From Cohaesibacter intestini (GTDB lineage Bacteria > Pseudomonadota > Alphaproteobacteria > Rhizobiales > Cohaesibacteraceae), in the NCBI RefSeq assembly GCF_003324485.1, contig NZ_QODK01000003.1:744001-808000 (forward strand): 64,000 bases of DNA, written 5' to 3'. The position numbers and the translations under genes are program-made. Position 1 is the stretch's first letter; each line of letters opens with the position of its first letter. This document shows positions 45,373 to 55,221 of the stretch, piece by piece. The notes beneath the pieces were generated by a model. It saw only the letters and a program-made list of their open reading frames with translations, was not told the origin of the DNA and did no database searches.

Positions 45373-45882
45373 ATGAAAAAGACCACGATCGTGTCTATCT
45401 GTGCGGGCGCCGCGATGAGCGTTTGTCTTGCCTTGCCAGCCCTTGCGCAGGATGCGAAGGCCAACGATACGCACCTTCAGGCAGCGATCGACGTTGTGGA
45501 GCAAACCGGCAACATGCCCGAGTTTGAAAAACAGCTCGAGCTGATTGTCAAAAACTCCAAGGTTTGGCTGGTGCGCCAGAATCCAAATGCGGAAAAAGAC
45601 ATCTATGAAGTGGTCGACAAGATTGCTGAAAACTACAAGGATGACCGGAAGAACCTGGTCGCCAGCGCTGCCGTCGCGTGGGCGCGGTATCTGAAAGAAG
45701 ACGAACTGAAAGACGTGCTGGCTTTCTTTAAAACCGAATCCGGTCAGAAATTCGCAACTTATCAGCCGCGTATTCTTGGTGAAATGCTTGGCAATATTCA
45801 GGCCTACTCGAAGGAAACGACCCAGCGCATCGTGGCTCAGTCCATCAAGGAACTGAATGCCAAAGGACACAAGTTCCAGTAA
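45373..45882 (+). CDS. DUF2059 domain exported protein
   Basis: 169-residue protein with a clear signal peptide (to about ALPALA-QD, residue 25) and a DUF2059 domain centred on YLKEDELKDVLAFFKTESGQKF, a helical motif typical of this family. It is likely periplasmic. Function is unknown in general. It follows rpiA by 63 bases and often does so in related genomes, so the two are probably cotranscribed. A strong terminator follows. Confidence 0.88.
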   Translation: MKKTTIVSICAGAAMSVCLALPALAQDAKANDTHLQAAIDVVEQTGNMPEFEKQLELIVKNSKVWLVRQNPNAEKDIYEVVDKIAENYKDDRKNLVASAAVAWARYLKEDELKDVLAFFKTESGQKFATYQPRILGEMLGNIQAYSKETTQRIVAQSIKELNAKGHKFQ

Positions 45883-45908
45883 GCGTTGCCGATCGTGCGT
45901 TACAATCA

Positions 45909-45941
45909 GCGCCTCCAACTTCGGGTTGGGGGCGCTTTTTT
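45909..45941 (+). terminator. Terminator after the DUF2059 gene
   Basis: Stem GCGCCTCCAAC / GTTGGGGGCGC (one G-T pair) around TTCGG, followed by six T. Confidence 0.9.
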
Positions 45942-46134
45942 GTCTGTATCAGGCGTAGTTTGGTTGCAAGAAAATCGCGGATTTGTGATCACTTGTCATG
46001 TGTCATCGCGGGCGATGATCAGGCTAGGGGCTTTCAATCTCTGTCCCACCCCTTATGTTTGAGACAAATGAGCGGGGTGAATGATCCTGCTGGGATTGAT
46101 CACTGACGCTGTCGGGATGAAGAAAGAGGCGAAA

Positions 46135-47514
46135 ATGAGTGAATTTGATTATGACCTGTTCGTAATTGGCGCTGGCTCCGGCGGCGTTCGGGCTGCCCGC
46201 ATGGCGGCAACCTATGGTGCCAAGGTGGCAATTGCCGAGGAATACCGTGTTGGGGGAACATGCGTGATCCGTGGCTGTGTGCCAAAGAAGCTGATGGTCT
46301 ATGCTTCGAAATTCTCTCATGAATTTGAGGACGCGGCAGGCTTTGGCTGGACGGTCGGGGAGAGCCAGTTCGACTGGAACACGCTGATCGCGAACAAGGA
46401 TGCGGAAATTGATCGGCTCAATGGCCTCTATATCAAAAATCTCGAACGACACAATGTCGAGATCATCCAGTCACGAGCGGAGCTCGAAGCGCCGCATCGG
46501 ATCCGGCTGACCGGTGAGGATCGCTCCGTCACGGCCCGCACCATTCTGATTGCCACCGGTGGCGTACCCAACCTGCCGCTGGACCTGCCGGGTGTTGAAC
46601 ATCTCATCACCTCCAATGAAGTGTTCCATCTCGACGAACAGCCAAAACGGGTGTTGATCACTGGCGGCGGATATATTGCGCTGGAATTTGCTGGCATTTT
46701 CAACGGTTTGGGCACCGAGACAACGGTTCTTTACCGCGGCGAAGAAATTTTGCGTGGTTTCGACGATGATGTCCGCGCCACCCTGCACGAGGAAATGGAG
46801 AAACGTGGCGTCCGGATCGTGCTCCATGATGTCCTGACCTCTGTTGAGAAGAAGGCTGATGGTCTGCATGTCACCACCAAACAGGGTGAGACGATGGTTG
46901 TTGATCAGATCCTGTCAGGGATTGGCCGCTCGCCCTACACCAAGGGGCTGGGACTGGAAACGGTCGGCGTCGAACTGGATAGCAAAGGTGCGATCAAGGT
47001 TGATGCGCAGAACCGCACCAATGTCGACCATATCTATGCGGTCGGGGACGTCACCAACCGGGTCAATTTGACACCGGTCGCCATCCGTGAAGGGGCTGCC
47101 TTGGCCGAAACCCTGTTCAACGACAATCCGACAATTGTCGACTATGAGAATATTCCCACTGCAGTCTTCACCCAGCCGGAAATCGGCACCGTTGGCATGA
47201 CTGAAGCAGAAGCTATCGCAACCCATGACAATCTCGACATCTATCTCGCCAAGTTCCGTCCGATGAAAAACACGTTGGCGGGCAATGACGAGAAGATGCT
47301 GATGAAGCTGATTGTTGATGCGGACAGCGACAAGGTGTTGGGCTGTCATATTCTGGGCCCGGATTCTGGTGAAATGTCCCAGCTTCTGGGTATTGCCATC
47401 AAGATGGGGGCAACCAAGGCCAATTTTGATGCCACAATGGCAGTGCATCCGACCGCTTCGGAAGAGCTGGTCACGATGAAAGAGCCATCCAAACGCATCC
47501 GCAAGGATGACTGA
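46135..47514 (+). CDS. gor: Glutathione-disulphide reductase
   Basis: FAD/NADPH enzyme of 459 residues that keeps glutathione reduced. FAD motif VIGAGSGGVRAARMAA, redox-active pair C43 and C48 (GGTCVIRGCVPKK), NADPH-binding ITGGGYIALEFAGIFNGLG, and the C-terminal active-site HPTASEE are all present. AAAGAGGCG site fixes the start at 46135; the 18-residue extension in frame is unlikely. The next gene, a GNAT acetyltransferase, overlaps it by eight bases, and a gamma-glutamylcyclotransferase-like gene follows. Confidence 0.96.
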   Translation: MSEFDYDLFVIGAGSGGVRAARMAATYGAKVAIAEEYRVGGTCVIRGCVPKKLMVYASKFSHEFEDAAGFGWTVGESQFDWNTLIANKDAEIDRLNGLYIKNLERHNVEIIQSRAELEAPHRIRLTGEDRSVTARTILIATGGVPNLPLDLPGVEHLITSNEVFHLDEQPKRVLITGGGYIALEFAGIFNGLGTETTVLYRGEEILRGFDDDVRATLHEEMEKRGVRIVLHDVLTSVEKKADGLHVTTKQGETMVVDQILSGIGRSPYTKGLGLETVGVELDSKGAIKVDAQNRTNVDHIYAVGDVTNRVNLTPVAIREGAALAETLFNDNPTIVDYENIPTAVFTQPEIGTVGMTEAEAIATHDNLDIYLAKFRPMKNTLAGNDEKMLMKLIVDADSDKVLGCHILGPDSGEMSQLLGIAIKMGATKANFDATMAVHPTASEELVTMKEPSKRIRKDD

Positions 47515-48013
47515 CACGCTCATCTTGAGGCCCATCAAACCAAATGACGTCGAGCCCGCAACCCAATGCGGCCTCGACGCTTGGTGTGGTGGAATTCTAC
47601 CCTTGCTCAATGGCTTTGGTGCGTTGGATTTTCTGCGCATCGAGCGACTGTTTCATGACTTTCTTCTTGCCGGCATAGAGACAAAGGATGACCAACTGAT
47701 CGTCGCCGATCTGGAGGGCCAAATTCTCGGATTCTATTGCCTTGAAACCCGAACCGGCGAGTTGACGGACCTCTGGCTCGCTCCTCAATGGCATGGAAAA
47801 GGCATTGCAACACGCATGTTTGGCGATGCCAAGGAGCGGAGCAGGCGCGCTGGCCGCGAAGAACTCAAACTGAAAGTGTTGGTCGGCAACCAAAGGGCCT
47901 TGGCATTTTATCGCAAAGAAGGCATGGAAGAGGCGGGTCGGCAGACTGCATTTGATGCGGCGCTCCAACAGAGGCTGGAAAAAATCATCATGCGGCTGAG
48001 GCTTGATGGCTGA
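47507..48013 (+). CDS. GNAT-family N-acetyltransferase
   Basis: 168-residue acetyltransferase with the N-terminal LILRPIKPNDVEPATQC and the acetyl-CoA motif around LTDLWLAPQWHGKGIATRMFGDAKERSRR (key Q/W-H-G-K-G-I-A). The end ALAFYRKEGMEEAGR is the usual motif B. Substrate unknown. The start overlaps the end of gor, so it is translated after it. Confidence 0.9.
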   Translation: MTDTLILRPIKPNDVEPATQCGLDAWCGGILPLLNGFGALDFLRIERLFHDFLLAGIETKDDQLIVADLEGQILGFYCLETRTGELTDLWLAPQWHGKGIATRMFGDAKERSRRAGREELKLKVLVGNQRALAFYRKEGMEEAGRQTAFDAALQQRLEKIIMRLRLDG

Positions 48014-48055
48014 TCACAGCCTCGCTCAGCCCATCCAGAAACGGAAAAGATCAAA

Positions 48056-48694
48056 GTGACGCTCGAACAGGTACGAGAAAAACCACAAGAATGGGTCGGC
48101 TATTTTGGTTATGGCTCCCTCGTCAATGACGATACACGCAATGCAGAAAGCTTTGGCTTTGCCGGTCGTTTGAAGGGATATCGCCGCCGCTGGTCGATCT
48201 GGTCTGCCAGTGCAGAACGCCGCGCCTTCGGGTTCGGAGGGGTGGCTGCCTTGTCGGTGACTGCCAATGCCGAGAGCCTCTGCGATGGCCTTCTGATTTT
48301 TGACCGCAAGGACCATTTGCCCAAAGTTGACGAGCGCGAGGCAATGTATGATCGGGTAAAGCTGGACTTGTGCAATTTCTCCAGCAAGGAGAACCTGCCC
48401 GCTGGCATCGATTGTTACATCTATGTTGGCCACACCCCACACACCGAAGTCGCCGATCCGGATTATCCCATTCTACAGTCCTATGTGGACGCGGTGATGC
48501 AAGGGTTCCTGCACAAGTTCGGAGAAGAGGGCGTTGCGCGCTTTGTTGCGGAAACCGACGGCTGGCAAACCCCCATCGTTCAGGATCGCGACCGTCCCTT
48601 CTATCCGCGCTCAGTCACACTGAACCTGGAAGAAGAGGAGCTGATCGATCATTATGTGAAACTCAGCGGTGCCCCTCAGGTGTCTCTGCCCTGA
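48056..48694 (+). CDS. Gamma-glutamylcyclotransferase-like protein
   Basis: 212-residue protein of the gamma-glutamylcyclotransferase fold (BtrG/AIG2/ChaC-related). It has the substrate-binding YFGYGSLV at residues 16-23 and a candidate catalytic glutamate in VDEREAMYDRV. The start is GTG with a GGAAAAG site. Members release 5-oxoproline from gamma-glutamyl compounds, including glutathione. The position after gor suggests glutathione turnover; that link is inferred. Confidence 0.82.
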   Translation: MTLEQVREKPQEWVGYFGYGSLVNDDTRNAESFGFAGRLKGYRRRWSIWSASAERRAFGFGGVAALSVTANAESLCDGLLIFDRKDHLPKVDEREAMYDRVKLDLCNFSSKENLPAGIDCYIYVGHTPHTEVADPDYPILQSYVDAVMQGFLHKFGEEGVARFVAETDGWQTPIVQDRDRPFYPRSVTLNLEEEELIDHYVKLSGAPQVSLP

Positions 48695-48724
48695 TCGATC
48701 CGATGCAACTTACCGACTTTTGAC

Positions 48725-48752
48725 AAAGGGCCTCAATTGGGGCCCTTTTTGT
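48725..48752 (+). terminator. Terminator after the cyclotransferase-like gene
   Basis: Stem AAAGGGCC / GGCCCTTT followed by TTG; A/T runs on both sides. Confidence 0.85.
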
Positions 48753-48938
48753 TGGCTTTTCGGCTGGTTTGGCCTCCGTTTCACCCAGTCGGTGCATTGA
48801 GCCTTGGCGAATGGGAAAACTTTCGCTAAAAGCGAGCAACACCATATCTAAGAATTGGCGGCGCGTGGCTCGGGATAGAGGCCCTGGCCCGGTCCCGACA
48901 TATCGGGCCGACAGCGCTCAACAAGAAGGCAAGTCTGA

Positions 48939-49640
48939 ATGACAATCATTGACTCCATCAAAAAAAGCGTGGTCCCGATCCATCCGGAAGGCTATCCCTT
49001 CATTGCGCTGTTTGCCCTTGCATCCTGTGTGCTTGGATGGTTCTTCTCGCCTCTCTTCTGGATTGGAACCTTCCTTACCCTCTGGTGCGCCTACTTCTTC
49101 CGCAACCCGGAACGTGTGACGCCGCTGGAACAGGGGCTGGTTATCTCTCCTGCTGATGGCATGGTGTCAAGCGTTGGCCTTGCCACGCCGCCACCAGAGC
49201 TGAACCTGTCCACCGAGCCGATGATGCGCGTCTCTGTCTTCATGAATGTCTTCAACGTCCATGTGAACCGCGCCCCGGTGCCGGGCAAGATCAGCGCGGT
49301 CGCCTACAAGCCGGGCAAGTTTCTCAATGCCGAACTGGACAAGGCCAGCGAAGACAATGAGCGCAACAGCCTGATCATCGACAGTGCCTATGGCCCGATT
49401 GGCGTCACCCAGATTGCCGGCCTGATTGCTCGCCGGATCGTCTGCTGGTCAAAGCCTGAAGACACAATCGAAGCCGGCGAACGCTTCGGTCTGATCCGCT
49501 TTGGCAGCCGTGTGGATGTCTATATGCCTGCCCACATCATCCCGTCGGTGATTGTCGGCCAAACCATGATTGCCGGGGAAACCATTCTTGCCAATCTGGA
49601 AGGTGAACAACGTCCCGCCAAAGACCATCGCATCCAGTAA
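48939..49640 (+). CDS. psd: Phosphatidylserine decarboxylase, short form
   Basis: Pyruvoyl enzyme of 233 residues that makes phosphatidylethanolamine at the inner membrane. Two N-terminal hydrophobic segments (about 19-40 and 40-53) precede the catalytic region with [15 protein letters not shown]. Self-cleavage should occur between G189 and S190 in RFGSRVDVY, leaving the pyruvoyl group on the small chain. This is the short, alphaproteobacterial/archaeal class rather than the E. coli class. pssA follows after 54 bases. Confidence 0.96.
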   Translation: MTIIDSIKKSVVPIHPEGYPFIALFALASCVLGWFFSPLFWIGTFLTLWCAYFFRNPERVTPLEQGLVISPADGMVSSVGLATPPPELNLSTEPMMRVSVFMNVFNVHVNRAPVPGKISAVAYKPGKFLNAELDKASEDNERNSLIIDSAYGPIGVTQIAGLIARRIVCWSKPEDTIEAGERFGLIRFGSRVDVYMPAHIIPSVIVGQTMIAGETILANLEGEQRPAKDHRIQ

Positions 49641-49694
49641 TCCGCAAACAGACTAGCACCAGAACTTGAACTGCCCGCAAGGGGACAAAGGACC

Positions 49695-50579
49695 ATGATG
49701 GAAGACAATTCGGATCACGGCATCACCAATCCGTTTCAAAGCTTCGATCCGGATGAAGACGAACCCAAGCGCCGCTTCAAGGCCGTTCCGTTTCGATTGC
49801 TGGCGCCCAATCTGGTTACGCTGATGGCGCTCTGCTCTGGTTTGACCGGGGTGCGGATGGCCATTGAAGGGCGGTTCGAGCTGGCTATGATTGCCATTGC
49901 TGCCGCAGCCTTTCTCGATGGGGTCGACGGGCGTGTGGCTCGCATGCTCAAGGGAACTTCGCGCTTTGGAGCCGAACTGGACTCGCTCACCGACTTCGTC
50001 AATTTCGGTGTGGCACCGGCGCTCATCCTCCATGTCTGGATTCTCCATGCCATCCCGTCGATTGGCTGGATTGCCTCGTTGCTGTTTGCCATTGCGATGA
50101 TCTTGCGTTTGGCCCGCTTTAACGTGGCACTTGATGACAAGAACAAACCTGCCTGGCAGAAGGATTTCTTCGTTGGTGTCCCGGCACCTGCTGGCGCTCT
50201 GGCCGTCTTGGCTCCCATCTATCTTGAACTGGCAGGCATGCCGCATCATGATGAACTGGCGCTGATCGTCGTGCTCTATACGCTGTTGATCGCCATGCTG
50301 GTTGTCTCGTCTCTGCCGACCTATTCGGGCAAAACCGTTGGCCTGCGCATCAATCGCGCCTATGTGCTGCCGTTGATGGGGGGCTTTGTCGCAGCGGTTG
50401 CCATCCTCTTTTCCTATCCATGGGAAAGCCTGTTGGTGATCGTGTTTGGCTATCTGGTTTCCATTCCCTTTGCCCGCCGTGCATGGCACCGCAAAAATCG
50501 CATGATGGTTGCGGGTGAGCTGGGCGACGACGAGATCAAGACAGAGGCCGATTTGTTGGCCAACAAGGACGATGACTAG
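49695..50579 (+). CDS. pssA: CDP-diacylglycerol-serine O-phosphatidyltransferase
   Basis: Inner-membrane phosphatidylserine synthase of 294 residues, with about eight hydrophobic segments. The CDP-alcohol phosphotransferase motif is complete: DGVDGRVARMLKGTSRFGAELDSLTDFV, with the Asp residues that bind the metal. It supplies phosphatidylserine to the decarboxylase encoded just upstream, so the pair forms a phosphatidylethanolamine operon. AAAGGACC precedes the first of two ATG codons. Confidence 0.96.
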   Translation: MMEDNSDHGITNPFQSFDPDEDEPKRRFKAVPFRLLAPNLVTLMALCSGLTGVRMAIEGRFELAMIAIAAAAFLDGVDGRVARMLKGTSRFGAELDSLTDFVNFGVAPALILHVWILHAIPSIGWIASLLFAIAMILRLARFNVALDDKNKPAWQKDFFVGVPAPAGALAVLAPIYLELAGMPHHDELALIVVLYTLLIAMLVVSSLPTYSGKTVGLRINRAYVLPLMGGFVAAVAILFSYPWESLLVIVFGYLVSIPFARRAWHRKNRMMVAGELGDDEIKTEADLLANKDDD

Positions 50580-50607
50580 GACGCTTGCGGCCTCTCCGCT
50601 TGGCAAC

Positions 50608-50646
50608 AAAAAAGGGCCCGCCGAATGGATCGGCGGGCCCTTTGCT
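50608..50646. terminator. Bidirectional terminator
   Basis: Long stem AAAGGGCCCGCCGA / TCGGCGGGCCCTTT around ATGGA, with A-run on the left and T-rich sequence on the right. It separates pssA from the convergent RND gene. Confidence 0.9.
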
Positions 50647-50665
50647 TTGCTCGTGTCGCAAGCTT

Positions 50666-53600
50666 TTATTCTGCTGCCTGAGGCAGCTCGGATGGATGGC
50701 TTGGTTGTTCATCCTTCTTGCGCGGCTTCAAAGCCACCAAAGTACCCGTGTCCTTGGCCGCCAGATCAGACGCCTTTTCCGCCGAAGTCTCTTCAGCCAA
50801 AGGCTCCGATCTTTCTGTCTTGTCTGCCTTGCGCAGCCCGACCAGACGGGCCAGCAGCCCGAAGAACGGTCTCAATGTGACCGATGGGAAGGCCAGCAGC
50901 ACAGGGATCAGCACCAGCGTCAACAGGGTGGAGAATGCAAGGCCTGAAATGACGGCGGTAGAAAGCTGGATCCACCAGGCGGCGGTGATCGACCCGACGG
51001 AGATCACACGGTTGAAGAAGTCGAAGTTGATCCCGGTCGCCATGGGGATGAGGCCGGCAATAGTGGTGATCGTCGTCAACAGGATCGGGCGGATCCTCTG
51101 GGCGGCGGTCTTGACCACGGCTTCGATCACGTCAACCCCTTCGTCTATGAAGCGGTTATAGGTATCGATCAACACGATGGCGTTGTTCACCACGATCCCT
51201 GCCAGAGCCACAACCCCGGTGCCGGTCATGATGACCGAGAAGCCTTGTCCGGTCACCAGCATGCCCAGCAATACGCCAAAGATGGACATCACCACTGTCG
51301 TCAGCGTCAGGAAGGTCTGATAGAAGCTGTTGAACTGGGTGATGAGGATCATCGCCATGATGAACAGTGCACCAATGGCCGCTTTACCAAGAAACTCGCC
51401 TGACTCCTTCTGGTCTTCATCCGCACCGCGGAAATTGAAGGTCACTCCGGCCGGCCAGTCCTGTGCCTTGATCCAGCTGTCGATCTCCTTGACCTTATCA
51501 TCCACCGTCGTGCCATCACTCTTGTCCACTGTCGCCTTCACATTCATGGCAAAGAAGCCATCCTTGCGGGTGATGGAGGAGACCTTGGGCTTGGCTTCGA
51601 TGCGGACGAAGTTGGAGATCGGAACCTGTCCGTTACTAGTCGGCAATTTGAGCATGTCTAGCTGGTCGAGATTGCGCTGTTCTTTGGGCAGGCGGACACG
51701 GATATCCAACTCGTCCTCGGAATCGTCGGGACGATACTTGCCGATCAACAAGCCATTGGTCACCAACTGGACCATCGAGCCGACTGGGGCGATGGCAGCA
51801 TTGTAGCGGCCGGCTTCTTCCCGGTCGATTTTGAGCTCCCATTCTATGCCGGGCAGGGGACGGGCGTCCTCAATCTCCATCAGCTTATCGACATCCTCGA
51901 AGTGATTGCGCACGATGCCAGTCATTTCTGCGACCTGATCATAGTTCGCAGAAGAGATCTGAAGATTGATGTCCTTGCCTGTTGGCGGGCCTTCTTCCTT
52001 TTTGTTCACGGAGACGCGAATGCCGGGTATGTCAGCCGTACGGGCACGGATTTCCTCGAAAATCTGTTCCGCAGGGCGTCGGCAGCAATAATCCGTGAGT
52101 TCGAGATTCAGTGTACCAATGGCGTCGCTTGGTTTGTTGCTGTCACTGCCAAGCCCACCACCGCTGCTGATGCCGGACGGGTTCGAGACGGTAACGACAT
52201 CACGAACGCCCTTGACCTGCAGCACTACATCCTCAACGCTTTTCACCAGTGCTCGGCTCTCAAGTGCGGACATGTTGCCCCGCGCCGAGACATGCACCAT
52301 GGCGATGCGCGGCTCGTCATTCACGAAAAGCTCTGTCCCGGCGTTGTGCACCATGTAGGAGGTGACGATCATGAAGCCAAGACCGAGCACCAGCCCGATG
52401 GTCGCAAGGTTGCCAAGCGGGTTGGAGACGAGCATGTGCAGCCCGCGAATGTAGAAACCGGTGAGGCCGGTGACTTCCTTCGGGTCGAAGTGATGCCCGC
52501 CAGAAAGATGCTTGGCATTCTCGATTTCGATTTCACTCGCATGGGACTTGCCGATGAAGCTGCCAATGACCGGCAGGAACACCATGGCCGTGAGCAGGGC
52601 AACCGAAAGGACAATAATCACCATGATCGGCAAATAGCTCATGAACTCACCAATCATACCCGGCCATAGCAGCATGGGCAGGAAGGCGGCGAGCGTCGTG
52701 CCTGTCGAGGCAGCAACGGGCCAGAACATCAGCTTGGCCGCCCGGACATAGGCTTCCTGTCGCTTCAGTCCTTCGGCGATCTTGCGGTCGGCATATTCCA
52801 CGATCACGATGGCGCCATCGACGAGCATCCCCACAGTCAGCACAAGCCCGAACATCACCATGGTGTTCAGTGTCATGCCGATCAGTGAGAGCACGAGGAA
52901 GCCCATCATGAAAGAGGTGGGGATCGCGATGCCGATCAGCAGTGCCGAGCGGAAGCCCAACGCAGCCAATACAAGCATCATAACCAGTGCGACAGCGGTC
53001 ATGATCGAGGATTCAAGCGAGCCCAGTGTGTCGTTGACCGGCTCGGCCTGATCAAGCAGGAAGTCCACCTTGATGGCCGGGTTCCATGTTTTGATCTCGG
53101 CCTCAACCGCCTGACGTACTGCCTCGTTATTCTCGATGATGTTGGTTCCCAGGCGCTTGGAAACCTCCACGGTGATGGCGGCCTTGCCATTGACACGCGT
53201 GATGGTGGTCGGGTCCTTGAATGTCCGCTTGATCGTGGCGATATCACCCAGTGTAACGACACCTTCGCCATTCTGCTTGATGGGAATGGAGTAGACATCC
53301 TCGGCATCCTCGATGAGGCCGGGAACCTTGAGGTTAAAGCGCCCCTTGCCATTGTCGAGGAACCCAGCTGGCACCAGCTGGTTGTTGAGCGAGACCGCAT
53401 TGATCAGCTCCGTCTGGGTCACATTGTAGGATTCCAGCCGCAACTGGTCGATCTCGACCACCAGCATTTCCTCACGCTGGCCAGACAAATTGGCCTCAAG
53501 AACCGTCGAGATGCCTTCAATCTCATCCTTTAACTTGCGCGCATGTTGATAGAGCGTCCGCTCAGGAACCGCACCGGATAGGGCGATGTAGAGAGTCGGC

Positions 53601-54007
53601 TGTTGCGACATGTTGAATTCGGAAATCGTCGGTTCATTGGCGTCCTCTGGCAATTCTGCCTGTGCCTGATTGACCTTGTCGCGCACGTCCGCAAGGGCTT
53701 GGTCCTTGTCGAAATCAATCGAGAATTCGAGCAGAATACCGGCATGGCCTTCTGAGGCTGTCCCGGTTAGCTCCTTGAGGCCATCAAGGCTCTGGAGCTT
53801 GTTCTCCATCGGCTTGACCAGCAGACGCGCAGCATCTTCAGGCGAAATGCCACTCTGAGAGATCGAGACATAGAAAATCGGGACGTCAATGTCGGGACTA
53901 TCTTCCTTGGGGATGCCGATATAACTGGCGATGCCACCCATCACCAATACCGTCATCAGGGTCATGACGACGCGTCGAGCCCGCAATATGGCTTCAAGAA
54001 TACCCAT
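50666..54007 (-). CDS. RND multidrug efflux pump, inner-membrane subunit
   Basis: 1113-residue transporter of the AcrB/hydrophobe-amphiphile efflux family with 12 membrane helices and two large periplasmic loops, driven by protons. Typical parts are the N-terminal FYVSISQSGISPEDAARLLVKP-like loop, GMLVDGAIVIVEYADRK in helix 4 and AGIVVNNAIVLIDTYNRF in helix 10. Compared with AcrB, only one of the two helix 4 aspartates is kept (D-G instead of D-D) and the helix 10 lysine is Asn. The C-terminal tail is long and charged. It starts five bases after the adaptor gene. An outer-membrane factor is not encoded nearby. Confidence 0.93.
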   Translation of the reverse strand: MGILEAILRARRVVMTLMTVLVMGGIASYIGIPKEDSPDIDVPIFYVSISQSGISPEDAARLLVKPMENKLQSLDGLKELTGTASEGHAGILLEFSIDFDKDQALADVRDKVNQAQAELPEDANEPTISEFNMSQQPTLYIALSGAVPERTLYQHARKLKDEIEGISTVLEANLSGQREEMLVVEIDQLRLESYNVTQTELINAVSLNNQLVPAGFLDNGKGRFNLKVPGLIEDAEDVYSIPIKQNGEGVVTLGDIATIKRTFKDPTTITRVNGKAAITVEVSKRLGTNIIENNEAVRQAVEAEIKTWNPAIKVDFLLDQAEPVNDTLGSLESSIMTAVALVMMLVLAALGFRSALLIGIAIPTSFMMGFLVLSLIGMTLNTMVMFGLVLTVGMLVDGAIVIVEYADRKIAEGLKRQEAYVRAAKLMFWPVAASTGTTLAAFLPMLLWPGMIGEFMSYLPIMVIIVLSVALLTAMVFLPVIGSFIGKSHASEIEIENAKHLSGGHHFDPKEVTGLTGFYIRGLHMLVSNPLGNLATIGLVLGLGFMIVTSYMVHNAGTELFVNDEPRIAMVHVSARGNMSALESRALVKSVEDVVLQVKGVRDVVTVSNPSGISSGGGLGSDSNKPSDAIGTLNLELTDYCCRRPAEQIFEEIRARTADIPGIRVSVNKKEEGPPTGKDINLQISSANYDQVAEMTGIVRNHFEDVDKLMEIEDARPLPGIEWELKIDREEAGRYNAAIAPVGSMVQLVTNGLLIGKYRPDDSEDELDIRVRLPKEQRNLDQLDMLKLPTSNGQVPISNFVRIEAKPKVSSITRKDGFFAMNVKATVDKSDGTTVDDKVKEIDSWIKAQDWPAGVTFNFRGADEDQKESGEFLGKAAIGALFIMAMILITQFNSFYQTFLTLTTVVMSIFGVLLGMLVTGQGFSVIMTGTGVVALAGIVVNNAIVLIDTYNRFIDEGVDVIEAVVKTAAQRIRPILLTTITTIAGLIPMATGINFDFFNRVISVGSITAAWWIQLSTAVISGLAFSTLLTLVLIPVLLAFPSVTLRPFFGLLARLVGLRKADKTERSEPLAEETSAEKASDLAAKDTGTLVALKPRKKDEQPSHPSELPQAAE

Positions 54008-54012
54008 TGCGC

Positions 54013-55134
54013 CTACCTTTCAGATTCTGAGCTGGCAAGCTGATTGGCTTGCGCATTGACAATCTCGACCGGCTGGCCATTCTTCACATATTCCTGCCCG
54101 ACGGTGATGACCTGAGCCTCTTGCGGCAGACCGCCGAGCCACATGCCGCCACTGTCGTTGGACAGGATTTTGACAGGGGTGAACTGTGCTTTGCCATCCA
54201 CGACCAGCATCACGCCGACCAGACCGTCATCGGAAAGAGTGAGATGCGCCGGACTCATGTGATGGGCCATCACGGGCTTGAGATCGAGACGCGCTTCCGC
54301 CGTCACCCCGTCACGCAAAGATTTGTCTTTGTTGGGAATTTCAACCTCAACAAGAAAGGTCCGGGTTTCAATGTCGGAAGCAGGGCTAACATAGCGAACA
54401 GTGCCATCCAGTGTTTCGCCGGTGACAAGGCGGACATGGGCCTTTGCGCCTTCCGAAACCTGGGCAATGTCACGCTCGGACACCTGACCGACAACAAGCA
54501 TCGGATCGGGCTGCATCAGCGTTGCGCAGGCGTCGCCTGCCTTGAGCTGATCCCCGACTTCCGCGATAGTCCCCTGAACAATGCCCGAAATCGGCGCAAG
54601 AATCCGAATGCGATCCAGTTCAAGACGGGCTTCCTTGGTGCCCACCAGAGCCGCGTCGCGCTGGGCCTTGAAGGCGGCCAGCTGGGTATCGGACGCATAC
54701 CCCTTCTTGGAGAGAGCCGCTTTGGCCTGATAGTCGAGTTCGGCCTGAGCAAGAGCCGCTTCAGCCCGAGCCAACGCTGCTTCGCGGGAGCCGACATCGA
54801 GTTCACACATGAGGGCACCCTTGTTGACCCACTGACCCTTCTCGATCGGGCGTGCGCGTATAATCGCGGTGGTTTCGGAGCGAACGGTCACCTTGGTGTC
54901 CGCTTCCGTGCGGCCTCGAATAGTCAGTGAGGTTTCCATCGGCTCAATGTCGAATGCTGTAACAGCAACCCGTGTTGCCTTGATTTCAGTCTGATGGTTG
55001 CGGACCGCAGGAGGAGGTAGGGATCCGTCCTTATCCTGACCACTGAATACGGCCTGTCCGGTTGCCATCCAGCCAACAATGCCCGTTGTGAACAACAGGG
55101 CGAGGCCGTAGGAGCCTTTAAGACGCAATGCCAT
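54013..55134 (-). CDS. RND efflux periplasmic adaptor (membrane fusion protein)
   Basis: 373-residue adaptor of the HlyD/AcrA type. An N-terminal membrane anchor (about residues 8-30) is followed by the lipoyl half-motif IRARPIEKGQWVNKGALMCELD, an alpha-hairpin (AALARAEAALAQAELDYQAK), the second lipoyl half LAPISGIVQGTIAEVGDQLKAG and beta-barrel domains. GAGGATAAC site supports the start at 55134. It bridges the RND pump to an outer-membrane channel and is translated just ahead of it. Confidence 0.93.
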   Translation of the reverse strand: MALRLKGSYGLALLFTTGIVGWMATGQAVFSGQDKDGSLPPPAVRNHQTEIKATRVAVTAFDIEPMETSLTIRGRTEADTKVTVRSETTAIIRARPIEKGQWVNKGALMCELDVGSREAALARAEAALAQAELDYQAKAALSKKGYASDTQLAAFKAQRDAALVGTKEARLELDRIRILAPISGIVQGTIAEVGDQLKAGDACATLMQPDPMLVVGQVSERDIAQVSEGAKAHVRLVTGETLDGTVRYVSPASDIETRTFLVEVEIPNKDKSLRDGVTAEARLDLKPVMAHHMSPAHLTLSDDGLVGVMLVVDGKAQFTPVKILSNDSGGMWLGGLPQEAQVITVGQEYVKNGQPVEIVNAQANQLASSESER

Positions 55135-55221
55135 AAGAGTTATCCTCGTTATTTCACTTATTAAAAAGTGTATTCGCACAATAGGTTACGGTGCCGCGGA
55201 CAGAGTTGCCCGCAGCTGAAA

